64,000 bases of DNA from Bimastos eiseni (GCA_959347315.1 OY365822.1:12656601-12720600), one strand, 5' to 3'; counted from the first letter of the stretch, positions 1 to 10,760 are shown. Program-made: numbers and translations. Notes: generated by a model from the sequence alone, not told the origin.

Positions 1-355
1 ATTACTTACTTACTTACCAACTCAATCAAACTGAATTAATTATTAAATTACACTCAATTGACTAACTTACCTACTAACTCACCCAAACAGAATCAATCGT
101 TAAAGTACACTCAAATAACTAACTTACTTACTACCTTATTGAAACTGAATCAATCTTTAAGTCACAAGACTCAAATTACTTACTTACTTACCAACTCAAT
201 CAAACTAAATTAATTATTAAATCACACTCAAATAACTAACTCACTTACTAACTTATTCAAACTGAATCAATCTTTAAATAAAAAGACTCAAATTACTTAC
301 CTACTAACTACCTTAAACTGAATTAATAATTAAATTACACTCAAATGACTAACTA
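1..355. repeat. Degenerate minisatellite, block 1
   Basis: Tandem copies of a roughly 55-60 bp unit built from cttacttactaactca, aactgaatcaatctttaa and cacactcaaat segments. The copies are imperfect and AT-rich. No coding frame is present. The same unit resumes at about 665-1130, so the two blocks are one array interrupted by unrelated sequence. Confidence 0.8.
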
Positions 356-360
356 TCCAT

Positions 361-664
361 CATGGATTTTTTCGGACAAAAAAGTCGACCTTCTCCAAAC
401 TGAAAATTTTTTTCACAGCATGTTTATGCACCTATGGGCAACAGCGGACTGCAGAAATAACTTCACTTGATGAAGAAATAACAGAGATATTGACATTTTA
501 AGCCATAAAAAATAAAAATAAAATTATGTAAATATGATGATTTTTGACCGCAATTAGGTTCATATAGCTTCTCTTTATCACAATAAACGATTTTCAAGTG
601 ATTATAAAACAGTTTAAAATTTCTCAATTTTTCAAGAATACTGTATGATATTCAAGAGAACTCA
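361..664. other. AT-rich spacer interrupting the minisatellite
   Basis: This stretch contains no tandem unit and no open frame of note. It includes 'cagcatgtttatgcaccta' and several A/T runs. It could be an inserted short mobile element, but I see no clear inverted ends or target duplication. Confidence 0.35.
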
Positions 665-1135
665 AATTGTGTACCTCTTACTTACTAATTTAATTAAACT
701 GGATTAGGTCTTTAAATCATATCACTCGAATTACTTACTTACTAACTCACTCAAGTTGTGTCAATCTTTAAATCACACTCAAACTGAACCAATCTTTAAA
801 CTACGCTCAAATTACTTACTTACTTAGTATCTTGATCAAACTGAACCAATCTTTAAACTACACTCAAATTACTTACTTACTATCTTAATCAAACTGAACC
901 AATCTTTAAACTACACTCAAATTACGTACTTACTTACTATCTTAATCAAACTGAACCAATCTTTAAACTACACTCAAATTACTTGCTTACTTAGTATCTT
1001 AATCAAACTGAATCAATCTTTAAACCATACTCAAATTACTTATTTAACTATTTTCAAACTGAATCAATCCTAAAATCATACTCACATAACTTACTTACTA
1101 ACTTACTCAAATTGAATCGATACTTGAATAATACA
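665..1135. repeat. Degenerate minisatellite, block 2
   Basis: Continues the 5' block with about eight copies of a 55-60 bp unit containing 'aactgaaccaatctttaaac' and 'acactcaaattacttactt'. The copies at 775-1030 are the most regular, which suggests recent local amplification. Confidence 0.8.
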
Positions 1136-1344
1136 GCAGTTAAATTAAGCCCCAAACGACATTAAAATTCAAGCCAAAGTTTTTGATATCATATCAAGAA
1201 CAGACAAAAGCCAAAAATACAACACTGGATACTTTGAATTGTGACCATCAAACATGGCTTCAATAATTGAAGCAAATGAAATAATAAAAAAAAATTCTGA
1301 CATCTACAAGCATCCCAAAACTTTGGCCATAATGCTAAACAGTA

Positions 1345-1735
1345 TCTGGTTCTACCCCAGCGCATCTCATTTAGGATATCTGCCTTGGTTTGGCGCTGCC
1401 TGTGCCTGCTTATTTGCAGGAGCTATGTCGCTCTATCACTGCCAGTAGTGGTCGACGACCACTTCGCTCTGCGGTTCATGAATCATGACGACCTGATCAT
1501 CCCTTTTGCACACATTTCCATAATGAAGAATCATTCTTTCTCGGTCGTGGTACCTACAACCTGGAATGGACTTCCCATGGAGCTCCGTCTCCTACCTAAG
1601 AACTCCTCATCTTCATTTTACGCCTGTCTTAGAACTGTCCTTTTCAGCCGAGGATTAGGCCGGGAGCGCCTCTGAGTAGATATCTTGAAAAGGCGCTATA
1701 TACAATCAAGTATTTTTGATTGATTGAGTATCATC
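1345..1735 (+). pseudogene. LINE (CR1/L2-like) C-terminal remnant plus 3' tail
   Basis: The frame ending at 1675 contains a WNGLP motif followed by Leu/Phe-rich segments and 'LRTVLFSRG'. This is the usual carboxyl end of CR1/L2-type reverse transcriptase polyproteins (WNxLPxxLR ... FKxxLKTxLF). It is followed by the 3' tail 'gagcgcctctgagtagat' and a short gatt repeat. The RT core is absent, so this is a 5'-truncated dead copy, as is normal for target-primed insertions. The upstream frame (1254-1448) overlaps it and probably reads part of the same remnant in another frame. Confidence 0.6.
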
Positions 1736-1906
1736 AATGCAGGAACCAAATTATACATTTCCTCACCTCAATGCTCATGGGTGCTCAATATGGATCCAGG
1801 GGTGTTAATGGCTAGTTAAAGCTCATCTATTTCTAACCTCAAAGCAGTTGGCATGATTACAAATTACCCTGAAGTAAGTCAGGGAGACATTTCAGCCTCA
1901 CTTTTG

Positions 1907-1956
1907 CAGTGGAGGGGGTAAGGATGGAGACCATGTATTCTATACCCCCTCCACTG
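1907..1956. repeat. Inverted repeat, 14-bp stem
   Basis: CAGTGGAGGGGGTA at 1907-1920 is exactly complementary to 1943-1956, with a 22-base loop. It could be a fragment of the poly-G MITE seen at 10.4 and 12.0 kb or a chance hairpin. The flanks (1740-2100) hold no gene that I recognise. Confidence 0.5.
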
Positions 1957-2160
1957 AAATACATGTCGTTGTGTGAGAACCTTGAGCAACGCCACTGCTG
2001 ACATAAATTCAGAACCAACGACTTATCCGCTAGGAACAAATATGGTAAATAAGTATATAACAATGAAATTAATTAAAATAATAACAATAAAAAGATAAAA
2101 GAAAACAACAACGATAACAAGAGAAATAATAATAATAATAAAAATAACAATAATAATAAT

Positions 2161-2298
2161 AATAGTAGCGAAATTAAAAGCGCCACTGAGTAGATATCTT
2201 GATGCGGTGCTATATAAATATTCGATTACATTACATCACTACTAGTATTAATAATACAAGTAATGGTAATAATTACCTTATCATGCCAAACGAGAAGC
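2161..2298 (+). repeat. 138-bp direct duplication, copy 1 (LINE 3' tail)
   Basis: This sequence is repeated essentially identically at 2485-2622, an offset of 324 bp. It contains the LINE tail 'gcgccactgagtagatatct' and 'gctatataaatattcgatta', preceded by a TAA-rich run. The repetition includes unique sequence past the LINE tail (to 'cgagaagc'), so it is a segmental tandem duplication and not two independent insertions. Confidence 0.85.
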
Positions 2299-2484
2299 TG
2301 TCCGCTGCTGTCCTCCGAAGCACGCTCGAATGCCGGATAGATGTACTTCATCAGAGTGTCCTCTCTCTCTCGTCTGGTCTCGCCAGGCCTTTGAGGCCAG
2401 CCTCAATCTCGTTGGCCTTGAATCAGAACCTTCATCACAGACTGTAACGCTCTGTCCTGAAGAAAATCAAACAATAATAATAAT

Positions 2485-2622
2485 AATAGTAGCGAAATTA
2501 AAAGCGCCACTGAGTAGATATCTTGATGCGGTGCTATATAAATATTCGATTACATTACATCACTACTAGTATTAATAATACAAGTAATGGTAATAATTAC
2601 CTTATCATGCCAAACGAGAAGC
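2485..2622 (+). repeat. 138-bp direct duplication, copy 2
   Basis: Second copy of 2161-2298. The sequence between the copies (2299-2484) is unrelated C/T-rich DNA with no gene. Near identity implies a recent duplication or gene conversion. Confidence 0.85.
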
Positions 2623-2669
2623 GAACAAATAGTTTACCTTATTTGAACAGCAGAACTCAGCAATGACAG

Positions 2670-2735
2670 GTCATGAGTAGATATCTTGAAGGGGCGCTAT
2701 ATAAGTGCTTGATTACATTACATGGCTACACTTAA
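2670..2735 (+). mobile_element. LINE 3' tail remnant
   Basis: 'gagtagatatcttgaagggg' followed by 'cgctatataagtgcttgatt' is the recurrent LINE 3' terminus found about a dozen times in this window. Only the tail survives. Confidence 0.55.
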
Positions 2736-3140
2736 TATTTAAGCGACAAATTATTTTGGTTAACCAGTTAGATTCAAATCGATTGGACAGATAGCTAATA
2801 TTTTGCCATTTCTAATTATAATTTATTACCAATTTAGATAATGAATAGCTAATCGATTTGATAAACAACTTATAATTAAAATCAATAATCACTTTAACTG
2901 ATTGTTCCTATCTCTCTTCAACACCTATTTTAGTACATGTGTATGCATGCATTAGAGGGACCAAGCCAAGTACCAATGAACTTCTGAATTTCTTTGGTGG
3001 TACCCTCCCATTTTGTTACCTGTCATGGGAGAAATTCAAACTAAGTATTTTTAGAATTCTGAATACATATTTAGATATTTCGGGGGCTCAACATCTGTGA
3101 AGTTAATGAAATTATTATCCAAACGAAATTAGTATCCGAC
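2736..3140. other. No gene seen
   Basis: AT-rich sequence with short stop-punctuated frames only. No repeat family recognised. Confidence 0.5.
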
Positions 3141-3144
3141 AATA

Positions 3145-3520
3145 CGTTATTCTCGCCTCACCTGACTTCTGATTACATCTCATCTCAAGTTCTCCAACCA
3201 CGTCATATCACACGCCGCACCGCGTCTCTGGAATGACCAACTTCCTGAATTTCGTGCCTTTTCGGTTATTCCATTATCAGTGCCCCTCATGAGTCATCTG
3301 TCCTTAGGATGACCTCCTGGAAACCGAACTCTGACCTCCCACGGACTATCCTTTGGACAACCCTTTCGATTTGATGCAGCACTCGTAAATAAGCTGGTGC
3401 CCTGCGCTTAACTTTCAAGTTGCGCTCTAGAAATTTGGAGATTACGATTAAAATTAAGCAGTCAAATCGTTCAGATGCAATAGCAACAGATTCAACACAT
3501 CTGTCCAAAATTCTTTGTAA
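3145..3520 (+). pseudogene. Possible LINE C-terminal remnant
   Basis: The plus-strand reading at 3150-3280 contains 'TRRTASLWNDQLPEFRAFSV', which resembles the WNxLP-containing end of CR1/L2 polyproteins. It runs into sequence without further similarity. The minus frame 3287-3508 is not recognised. The match is short and uncertain. Confidence 0.3.
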
Positions 3521-3673
3521 GACAATCTAAACAGTTCACGGTGTGTTGTACGTGAAGTTATTCGCATAATTTTGGTTGATGGCAGTATCCTGATATTTGA
3601 ACGGAATGCCATTGAGAAGTTGGAAGACATATATAGCTAATGGCAGAATCTGAAGAAGAACATTAATCTCAGG

Positions 3674-4611
3674 CAGTGTTGGGCATGAGACCCAAACCTC
3701 GAGACAAAGACTGAGACCAAGACCGAGAGGTCCAAGACCAAGACCAAGACCGGGTGGTCCGAGACCAAGACCAAGTGGTCCAAGACCAAGACCAAGACTG
3801 AGGGTCCGAGACCAAGACCAAGACCGAGGGTCCGAGACCAAGACCAATACTCGTTTTTTATAAACAATTCAATTTATTAAGATGCTAAAACGGAATATTA
3901 TGCTTAAAACATTAATTTTATTGCTGAGAATACTAATCTTAATAATGGTCCAGAAAACAGTTTACCAGCCAGTCTGAACTTTTGTGGGTTCATCCCTTGG
4001 CTTTGGCCTAAGAATATCACACTATAAATTACTTAGTATACGACAGGTTCTAAATAAGACACATGAACAAGTAGATTAACGTTCCGTTTGAATGGTGTAG
4101 GCTTATACTTGTACTACGATTGTAGTGACTACACGTGGCCGACCAAATAATTATTAGATTGTTCCAAAACCTTGACATCTGTGAAAGCAAATTTTGAAAT
4201 GACTGGTTCCGTTGCAAATGCATTTTCTTGTCCATAGTAACATGCTATATATATGGTCAGCACATCATAAATCGATAACAAGCACGTAGGGCCTAAACAT
4301 CCGGTGTCTCTAATAATCGAAAATAGCCGACAAATATCAAAGAAATTGCTCTGATACAGCAAATGATCAAGAACGCAAATTTAGGACAGAGACCAATCCC
4401 AAACCGTTCCGTCAAGACCAAGACCAAGAATGACGTAGTCGAGACGAAGAGTCCGAGACCAAGAGTTCGAGACCAAGAGTCCGAGACCAAGAGTCCGAGA
4501 CCAAGAGTCCGAGACCAAGACCGATGCATTCGAGACCAAGACCAAGATCGCAGTTTTCTGGTCTCGAGACCGCCTCAAGACCAAGACCGCGATCTCGAGC
4601 CCATATCCCTG
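3674..4611. mobile_element. hAT-like non-autonomous element with GACCAA arrays, copy 1
   Basis: The element begins CAGTGTTGGGC and ends ...CATATCCCTG. Its inverted ends are imperfect. It is flanked by a perfect 8-bp duplication ATCTCAGG (3666-3673 and 4612-4619), the size typical of hAT transposition. Both subterminal regions are arrays of a short unit built on GAGACCAAGACC (about 3700-3845 and 4405-4600), in the same orientation. The central 550 bp is AT-rich and matches the centre of the copy at 7704-8801. There is no transposase. Overlapping minus-strand frames rich in Leu-Gly or Trp-Ser are translations of the 6-bp repeat, not proteins. Confidence 0.8.
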
Positions 4612-4619
4612 ATCTCAGG

Positions 4620-5252
4620 ACTGCGCCTTCAATGCTGATGCCTTTGCAAAACACTGTACCACCAAAATTCAATCTGTTAGAGCTGACACCACAGGCTTGC
4701 CTCCACCTGAATTCGTCTTTACTGACTGCACTCTAACGACCTTAAGTGAGGTAACTTCTGCTGAGCTACGGACCATCATCACGTCTTCCGCTGCGAAGTC
4801 ATGTGAGTTCGACCCTCTATCAATGTTCTTGCTGCATGAGTTCATATATCAGGGACCGGACCAGAATTCAGCATCTCATCAACAAGATGATACGGTGCTG
4901 ATATCATCCCTCCTCATCACCGACTGCGGAGAATCTGGCTAGAGAAGCAGATGGCGATTGTTTAGAGCCATTTCAAATAATCCGGGTCATGTCCTGAGGA
5001 AACACTTACCTACACCTCGTTCTAGCAAGTACAGCCTGCGGCCACGGGCCCATAAATTCACCGTACCACGCAAGGACGATCGCAACTTCATGCCTCGCCT
5101 AATCTATACAGATATGTTTTGAACTAAGAGGAACTATAGAAGAACTATAGGTGTCTGACTCTGGCGCCCAGATTGTAATAAATTTAACTCTGTAAATTAA
5201 GTTGCGGTTTCTCAGCTTGATTGCGATTAAACGAATATTGAATTGAATTGAA
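4620..5252 (+). pseudogene. LINE remnant (Jockey/CR1 group), internally deleted
   Basis: Downstream of the hAT element, 4620-4840 reads like the region just before the RT core: 'LSEVTSAELRTIITSS' then 'AAKSCEFDPLSMFLL', matching the SP/KSCxLDPxPxxLLK motif of CR1-type elements. The RT core is missing. Sequence from about 4990 reads 'SKYSLRPRAHKFTVP', a typical carboxyl end. The 3' end is an ATTGAATTGAATTGAATT short repeat (5226-5252), a LINE-type tail. The internal deletion makes it inactive. Confidence 0.55.
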
Positions 5253-5775
5253 TTAACATCTTCTTTCCCTACTCACCTGCCTCTGAGGGTCCAATAGCCA
5301 TCTAGCCTGGTCTAGTCGCCTGAATCTTTTGGTAGCTCTCGTCCGAAAACCGGTCAATATCCACATTCAGGAAAGCAGTGATTCTCATGTTATTTTACTT
5401 TTATAAAAATGCGTGCAATTATTCTAAAGATTTGTAAGAAAGAAAATTTCATAAACAATCACATGCGTGGTAAACAACGTTAGTTTCCTGCCCTACGAAT
5501 TCATAGACTACATATTTCCATTAGAGCACCAGATACTGTGGCGCTTTTCCTTAGCAGCAGAGCGACGCTACGCAAAATGTAAATGTTTTTATATAACGAC
5601 CGAATATGGTCTTGACCCAGGTAATTTTTCAATGAGAATCTTACTGGGTGATACCCATCACCACCGCTCGTCCGTTTGAAAGGCCGTTTAAGGTCCTCGT
5701 GCAATGACTGTACTATAACAAGAGATAGAAATTTCTCAAATAAACCAGCATTATTGTAGTACTAGTACCATGAAA
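5253..5775. other. No gene seen
   Basis: Frames at 5467-5704 on both strands overlap each other and show no recognisable domain. No repeat structure seen. Confidence 0.45.
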
Positions 5776-5779
5776 CAAG

Positions 5780-6000
5780 GTGCGGGTGGCTGAGTTAATT
5801 TTGCTCTTGCCTACATGGCCGCCGGCTGTCGTCTCCGATCGTAGAGTAATGGATTGGTCTAGAATTGCCACAGCCCAGCATCGTGCATATGCCTATGCCT
5901 CTGTTGGCCCTTCGCTATGGAACAGTCTTCCTGCGGGGACTCGTGCTGCAATCTTATCTAGTAGTAGCACAACGTTTTCTTAAGACTTTTCTTTTCCCTA
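5780..6000 (+). pseudogene. LINE (CR1/L2-like) C-terminal remnant
   Basis: The frame 5780-5983 contains 'AYAYASVGPSLWNSLPAG', the conserved VGPxLWNSLP carboxyl-terminal motif of L2/CR1 polyproteins. It is cut off shortly before a GAGAC-rich MITE at 6020. Confidence 0.6.
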
Positions 6001-6019
6001 AGGGTTCTTCGCACTGGAG

Positions 6020-6140
6020 CAGTGTTGTATGCAAAACTTGAAACTTCAAGATCAAGACGAGACAGTGAGGTGCCGAGACAGAGACAGTGAGATGCCAAGA
6101 CCGAGACACTAGGTTCAAGACAGTACGAGACAGTAAAAAA
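6020..6140. mobile_element. GAGAC-repeat hAT MITE, truncated
   Basis: Begins CAGTGTTGTATGCAAAAC and continues with 'aacttcaagatcaagacgag' and repeated GAGACAGTGAG units. It matches the reverse complement of the complete MITE at 38173-38349. The opposite terminus and target duplication are not visible, so it is probably truncated at about 6140. Confidence 0.6.
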
Positions 6141-6290
6141 CACGTGATCCTATATAAAATACTGTAAAATAATACTAATGTATAAGTTTTCGGGAGTAAG
6201 GTTCATTTGCAATTTTAATTTGAAACTTATAATGTATATAGTACAACTCATATGAACAGATTTTATATTTTATATATTTTCTTTTTCGAT

Positions 6291-6465
6291 AGACACGTCT
6301 GAAATTTTCTAGACGATTTTAAACAAGCACATTGGATACCAGATGCCAAACGTCGATCGGCCTATCTTCTGAATAGTATAAAGGAAGCCTTATTTTAGAC
6401 ACGTCTGAAATTTTCTAGACGACTTTAAACAAGCACATATTTGGAAACCAATTAAACGCCAAACG
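6291..6465 (+). repeat. Direct repeat of about 65 bp, two copies
   Basis: 'tagacacgtctgaaattttc' plus 'aaacaagcacat' occurs at 6291-6350 and again at 6396-6465 with a few differences. The gene-free flanks (6140-6290) show nothing else. Confidence 0.75.
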
Positions 6466-6774
6466 AAATTTAGAAGGTACGCATATCCTTACTCGCCCTG
6501 AGAAACTCGAAGTTGTTCCGATAGTTTCGGTTATGGTGGTTTTACATCAATGACAAACGGCACGCCATAGCTATTGTTTACCAATTTAAACTTCAAATTT
6601 CGTAGAAACTAGGAAACTCCACAATTTCAGGTTCTCTCTAAGACATTCTTCCACTTTAAGATAATTGAATTGATTTCAGTATCATGGGACTCGCGCGTTA
6701 ATCAGAATTACCGTTTCTCGTAGATTCCGGTTTCAGTTTCTAGCGCAATATTTTAAGACAGTTAACACGAAACT

Positions 6775-7103
6775 TTCCCCAATCACAAATATGGCCACAC
6801 CTTAGATTTGGTCATTACTTCTGTCTCATCAGGCCGATCACCAATCCTCAACAGTGAACTTAACGCGCCCTCTGATCATTATCCCATTTTCATAAAGCTC
6901 AAAATTGAATAATCTCCTCGCCCTTCACCCAAACTGTACTCATTCCGCCGCACCAATTCCAGAATTTGATGCATTCAAACTCGACCTTGAATCCTCCTAC
7001 ATGCTTCTCAGTCCTCAAACATACCATAATGATCACTTGTCTGCGTATAACTTCACCTTGTTCGAACCCATCATGCAACAAACATGCTCCAATCGGTTCT
7101 ACG
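6775..7103 (+). pseudogene. L2/CR1-like LINE, endonuclease part (5' piece)
   Basis: Translation at 6779-6912 gives 'HTLDLVITSVSSG' and 'APSDHYPIFIKLKI', the carboxyl end of an APE-type endonuclease (xLDLVIT ... SDHxPI). The frame continues to about 7100, where it is broken by the insertion at 7104-8851. It resumes at 8852 and runs into the RT. The piece has internal stops. APE-type endonuclease plus RT is the normal order of CR1/L2 elements. Confidence 0.65.
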
Positions 7104-7703
7104 TATTTTGATCCCCCGTCAATTGATCCACTAGTCAACTGATTCCTTCGTCAATTTATCCCCTGCCAATTGAACCCAGCCCAATTGATACAACACTAGT
7201 GTTCCACTTGCGACCTTCTCCATTTATTAAAAGAACGACGTAACAGAACACGAAATTTTAAAATGATAAGAAATTATAAAACCGTAATTAAGAGTCATAA
7301 TATGATTAATTTATGAGCATAAAGTCCTAAGCATAAGTGTCTATGCATGGGATAAATGAGCCATTGTTCGGAGATAAATTATAACAGAATCTCCGACCGG
7401 CCGTAAGCGTTTACAGCGCGGTTGACACGAGCCTGAAGCAAGCGATATCGTTTCGTTGCCTGATGTTCCATACCGACAACTCCGTGTAGAAATATATAGC
7501 CCGTCATGGACGAGTGACACGAAACCTGGACGAGTGACATGAAGCCTGGGCATTGCTTTGTTATTTTCAAAATCTGTAAAATCAATCTTTTGTTTACTAA
7601 CGGTCTTAGCTACAAGTCTGTGACGCGCAGCCTAGAGATTCATTTAGGACGAGTAGGCAGAGAATCAATTGATGTGGGGATCAATTGACGGGGGATCAAC
7701 TGG

Positions 7704-8801
7704 CAGTGTTGGGCACGAGACCAAAACCTCGAGACCAAGACCGAGACCAAGATCGAGAGATCCAAGACCAAGACCGGGTGGTCCGAGACCAAGACCAAGA
7801 CCAAGACCGGGTGATCCGAGACCAAGACCGAGGGTCCGAGACCAAGACCAATGTTCTTTTTAATAAACAATTCAATATATTAAGACGCTAAACCGGAGTA
7901 CCATGCTTAAAACGTTAATTTTTTCGCTGAAGAATACTAATCTTAATAATGGCCCAGAACCGGCCAGTCTGAACTTTTGCGGGTTCAGCCCTTGGCTTCG
8001 GCCGGAGAATATCACACTATAAATTACTTACAGTATACAATTTAAATACTAGATACTTTAAGACAAGTAGATGAACGTTCCGTTTGAATAATGTAAGCCT
8101 ACTTGTACTGGGAATTGTTGGTTAATAGTGACTAAACGAGGCTGACCACATAATTATTAGATTGTTCCAGAACCTTGAAATTTGTGAAAGCAAATTTTGA
8201 AACGGCTGGTTCCGTTGCAAATGCATTTTTTGCTCACAGTAACATGTATAGGCCTATATATATATATATAGGCCTATAACATGTATAGGCCTATATATAT
8301 ATAAAGTAACATAAAGTAACATGTATATATATATATAGGCCTATACATGTTACTGTGAGCAATAAATGCATTTGTATATATATATATATATATATATGGT
8401 CTAAACGCCGGTGTCTCTAATCGAATATAACCGACAAATATCAAAGAAATTGCTCTGATACGGCAATTGACCAAGAACGCTAACCTAAGACGAAGACCAA
8501 TCCCAAGGCCGTTCCTTTATGACCAAGACCAAGATCGACGCATCCGAGACCAAGACCAAGACCGAAGCCTTCGAGACCAAGACCAAGACCAAGACCGAAG
8601 CCTTCGAGACCAAGACCAAGACCAAGACCGAAGCCTTCGAGACCAAGACCAAGACCAAGACCGAAGCCTTCGAGACCAAGACCAAGACCAAGACCGAAGC
8701 CTTCGAGACCAAGACCAAGACCGCAGTTTTCCGGTCTTGAGACCAAGACCGCAGTTTTCCGGTCTCGAGACCAAGACCGCGGTCTCGAGACCACATCCCT
8801 G
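7704..8801. mobile_element. hAT-like non-autonomous element with GACCAA arrays, copy 2
   Basis: Starts CAGTGTTGGGCACGAGACC and ends ...CACATCCCTG, as in copy 1. It is flanked by TCAACTGG (7696-7703) and TCAAATGG (8802-8809), a 7/8 match expected of an aged 8-bp hAT duplication. The right array (about 8519-8790) has regular units around GACCGAAGCCTTCGAGACCA, more uniform than copy 1. The central part aligns with copy 1 except for an extra palindrome at 8216-8375. The overlapping plus and minus frames (about 8467-8838) are repeat translations. Confidence 0.8.
8216..8375. repeat. Long palindrome inside hAT copy 2
   Basis: Arms of about 50 bp (8216-8266 and 8325-8375) read TGCAAATGCATTTTTTGCTC and ACAGTAACATGTATAGGCC inverted. 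The centre is AT-rich and carries further AGGCCTATA repeats. Copy 1 has only a single arm at this place, so the palindrome arose within copy 2 by inverted duplication. Confidence 0.8.
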
Positions 8802-8851
8802 TCAAATGGCGGGGATCAAGTCACGGGGGATCAACTGACGGGAGATCAATT

Positions 8852-10195
8852 TACGCGATACCCTCCAATCATCACAAGGCCTGAATCTCATGCAAAAAAT
8901 CCATAGTTCAACTCTTTTCTGGAAGCTCTAAAATCATCGCGCCGTCGCCTGGAACGAGCATACAAGCGAACACACGACGTATTTATTCTCAATAGACCAA
9001 AAACCGAAACAAATCGATACCACAGCCAACTTCTCTCAGCCAAGAAACTCTACCCATCATCTCTCGTTCAATCAAATTCATCCAACCCTCGAAATCTTTG
9101 GAAAACTGTTAATAATCTTCTCCACCGCGGATCCTCTAATTCTCTTCCAAACTCTATTCCACATGCATCCATTGCAGACTCTTTTGCATCTTTCTTCACC
9201 GATAAAGTATCCTCTCTCCGTCTCTCGTTACAGACTCTCCTATCACAATCATCATTATCCCCCTCAGACGATCACGGAGACACAATTTTGCCATCTAGTA
9301 CATCTTTTGACATATTCGAGCCTGCTACTGACGAAGAAACCATGACCCTCATCCAAGTCTCTCAAAACAAACAATGTGACCTTGACCCAATTCCAACCTC
9401 CTTACTAAAAGACTGTGCAACTCTTCTCGTTCCTTATATTACTAAGATCGTCAACCTGTCTCTATCAGCCGGCACTTTTCCTATGCTTTTCAAGGACTCG
9501 ATTGTTAAACCACTCCTCGAAAAACCATCCTTAGACAGAGAACTTCTGTCCAACTACCGGCCAATTTCAAATCTCTCTTTCTTATCCAAACTCTCGGAAC
9601 GGGTTATCCTCTCTTGTCTCAACGGCTTCCTAACCTCAAACAATCTCCTCAACCCAAATCAATCTGCATACACCAAACATCACTCTACGGAAACACTACT
9701 CACCTTACAATACAACAAACTTGCTATGGCGATATATAGGTCGCCAACAAGTGTCTTGCCTATGTCTCTTAGACAATTCTGCCGCCTTCGACACCATATA
9801 GATCATGCCATTCTTATCAAACGTCTTTCCTCTGCATTCGGAATCTCTGGTACTGCCCTATCCTGGATCAAGTCATACCATTCTTCACGCTCTTTCACTG
9901 TCAATGCCTCTGGTCACTCATCTAGTCCCCACAGCCTCACCTGCGGTGTTCCTCAAGGTTCTGTTCTTGGGCTTATTTTATTCACTCTGAACACCTCAGC
10001 AAAATCATTTCCTCGTCTTCTGTAGATCATCACCTTAACGCTGAAGATACAGAACTGCTCTTATCAGACAGTAAGAACTGTCATTCTTTCTCCCCTCAAT
10101 CACTTACAGATGCAATAAATCACATTCAAAACACCATCGCCCTCATATCAACTTGGATGACCACCAACCTGCGAATCAGAATGGTGAAGATCATT
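8852..10195 (+). pseudogene. L2/CR1-like LINE, reverse transcriptase part (3' piece)
   Basis: Continuous similarity over several frames. A linker is followed by 'DPIPTSLLKDC' and 'LSNYRPISNLSFLSKLSERV' (RT motifs 1-2 region), then 'NPNQSAYTKHHSTETLL', 'SGTALSWIKSY', 'CGVPQGSVLGLILF' (motif B) and 'NAEDTELLLS' in place of the usual YADDTQLL (motif C). A frameshift before motif A removes the LDxSxAFDT segment, which survives only in part ('LDNSAAFDTI'-like in another frame around 9770-9800). The longest frame is 9288-10025. The catalytic box is degraded, so the element is dead. It joins the endonuclease piece at 6775-7103. Confidence 0.8.
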
Positions 10196-10414
10196 ATGAC
10201 TCCGCCCATCTGCCGTACTCTCCTAGGATCGGCGAAAATTACTCTCGCCGTTCGTACTCCAACGACCGTTGCAAACACTGTCTCTGAGTCAGCAGGCGTA
10301 CGAAAACATGAACCATACTATGCATTATTAACGTGGATGAATATAGGTCTAGAAAACAGACAGAGCTCTTTAAAAGCCTTCTCATAGGCTAATACAGTGG
10401 AAACTAGAGCCTGT

Positions 10415-10760
10415 ATCATAGGCGGAACCTTGGTCCTTGGCTGGGGGGGGGGGGGTAGGTGGAAGAATATTGGTTGTAGTGATAGCTAGGAGAAAAATTT
10501 CAATTCTCAAATATGGACGCAGCAGAAAGGATGAACAATGGAAACACGGTAGCAATTGTTAATAGTTATGAAGTGTTTGTAAATAATTTGAGGAAATACA
10601 AACAGCTCCATCCTTTCCACCTGAAATTTTCCAGGTGACCGTTCCCTCCAATCTGGATTAAGTTGTACGTGCTGTGCGTTGACAAGCATTATCAATAAAG
10701 AATATACTTACTTACGCCAGTCCCCTCCTGTCACCCCCATAGTCTTTGATACTGATTAGG
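10415..10760. mobile_element. Poly-G MITE, copy 1
   Basis: Left end 'aggcggaaccttggtccttg' followed by a run of G (10443-10455). Right end has 'cccctcctgtcacccccata', the rough inverse. Internal sequence ('aaatttcaattctcaaatat', 'ggatgaacaatggaaacac') is shared with 12029-12290. It has no coding capacity. The region 10196-10414 holds no recognisable gene. Confidence 0.55.

Larger units (their letters stand above)
7104..8851. mobile_element. Element with inverted terminal minisatellites (host of a nested hAT)
   Basis: The left end carries about five units of GATCCCCCGTCAATT (7109-7190). The right end carries about five units of GGGGATCAACTGACG on the same strand (7670-7703 and 8802-8850), the reverse complement. 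The ends therefore form a long imperfect terminal inverted repeat made of 15-bp tandem units. A possible TACG target duplication lies at 7100-7103 and 8852-8855. It splits the LINE at 6775-10195 and is itself split by the hAT at 7704-8801. Without that insertion it is about 650 bp with no coding capacity. Superfamily unknown. Confidence 0.6.

Noticed and set aside
8467..8838. Asp/Gln/Arg-rich (or Leu/Gly-rich on the minus strand) repeat proteins
   Set aside because: Translations of GACCAAGACC arrays inside a non-autonomous transposon.
7104..8851. Treating the whole 1.75 kb as one hAT
   Set aside because: The CAGTG...CCCTG element has its own 7/8 duplication inside the TTGATCCCCCG-type repeats, so two nested elements are needed.
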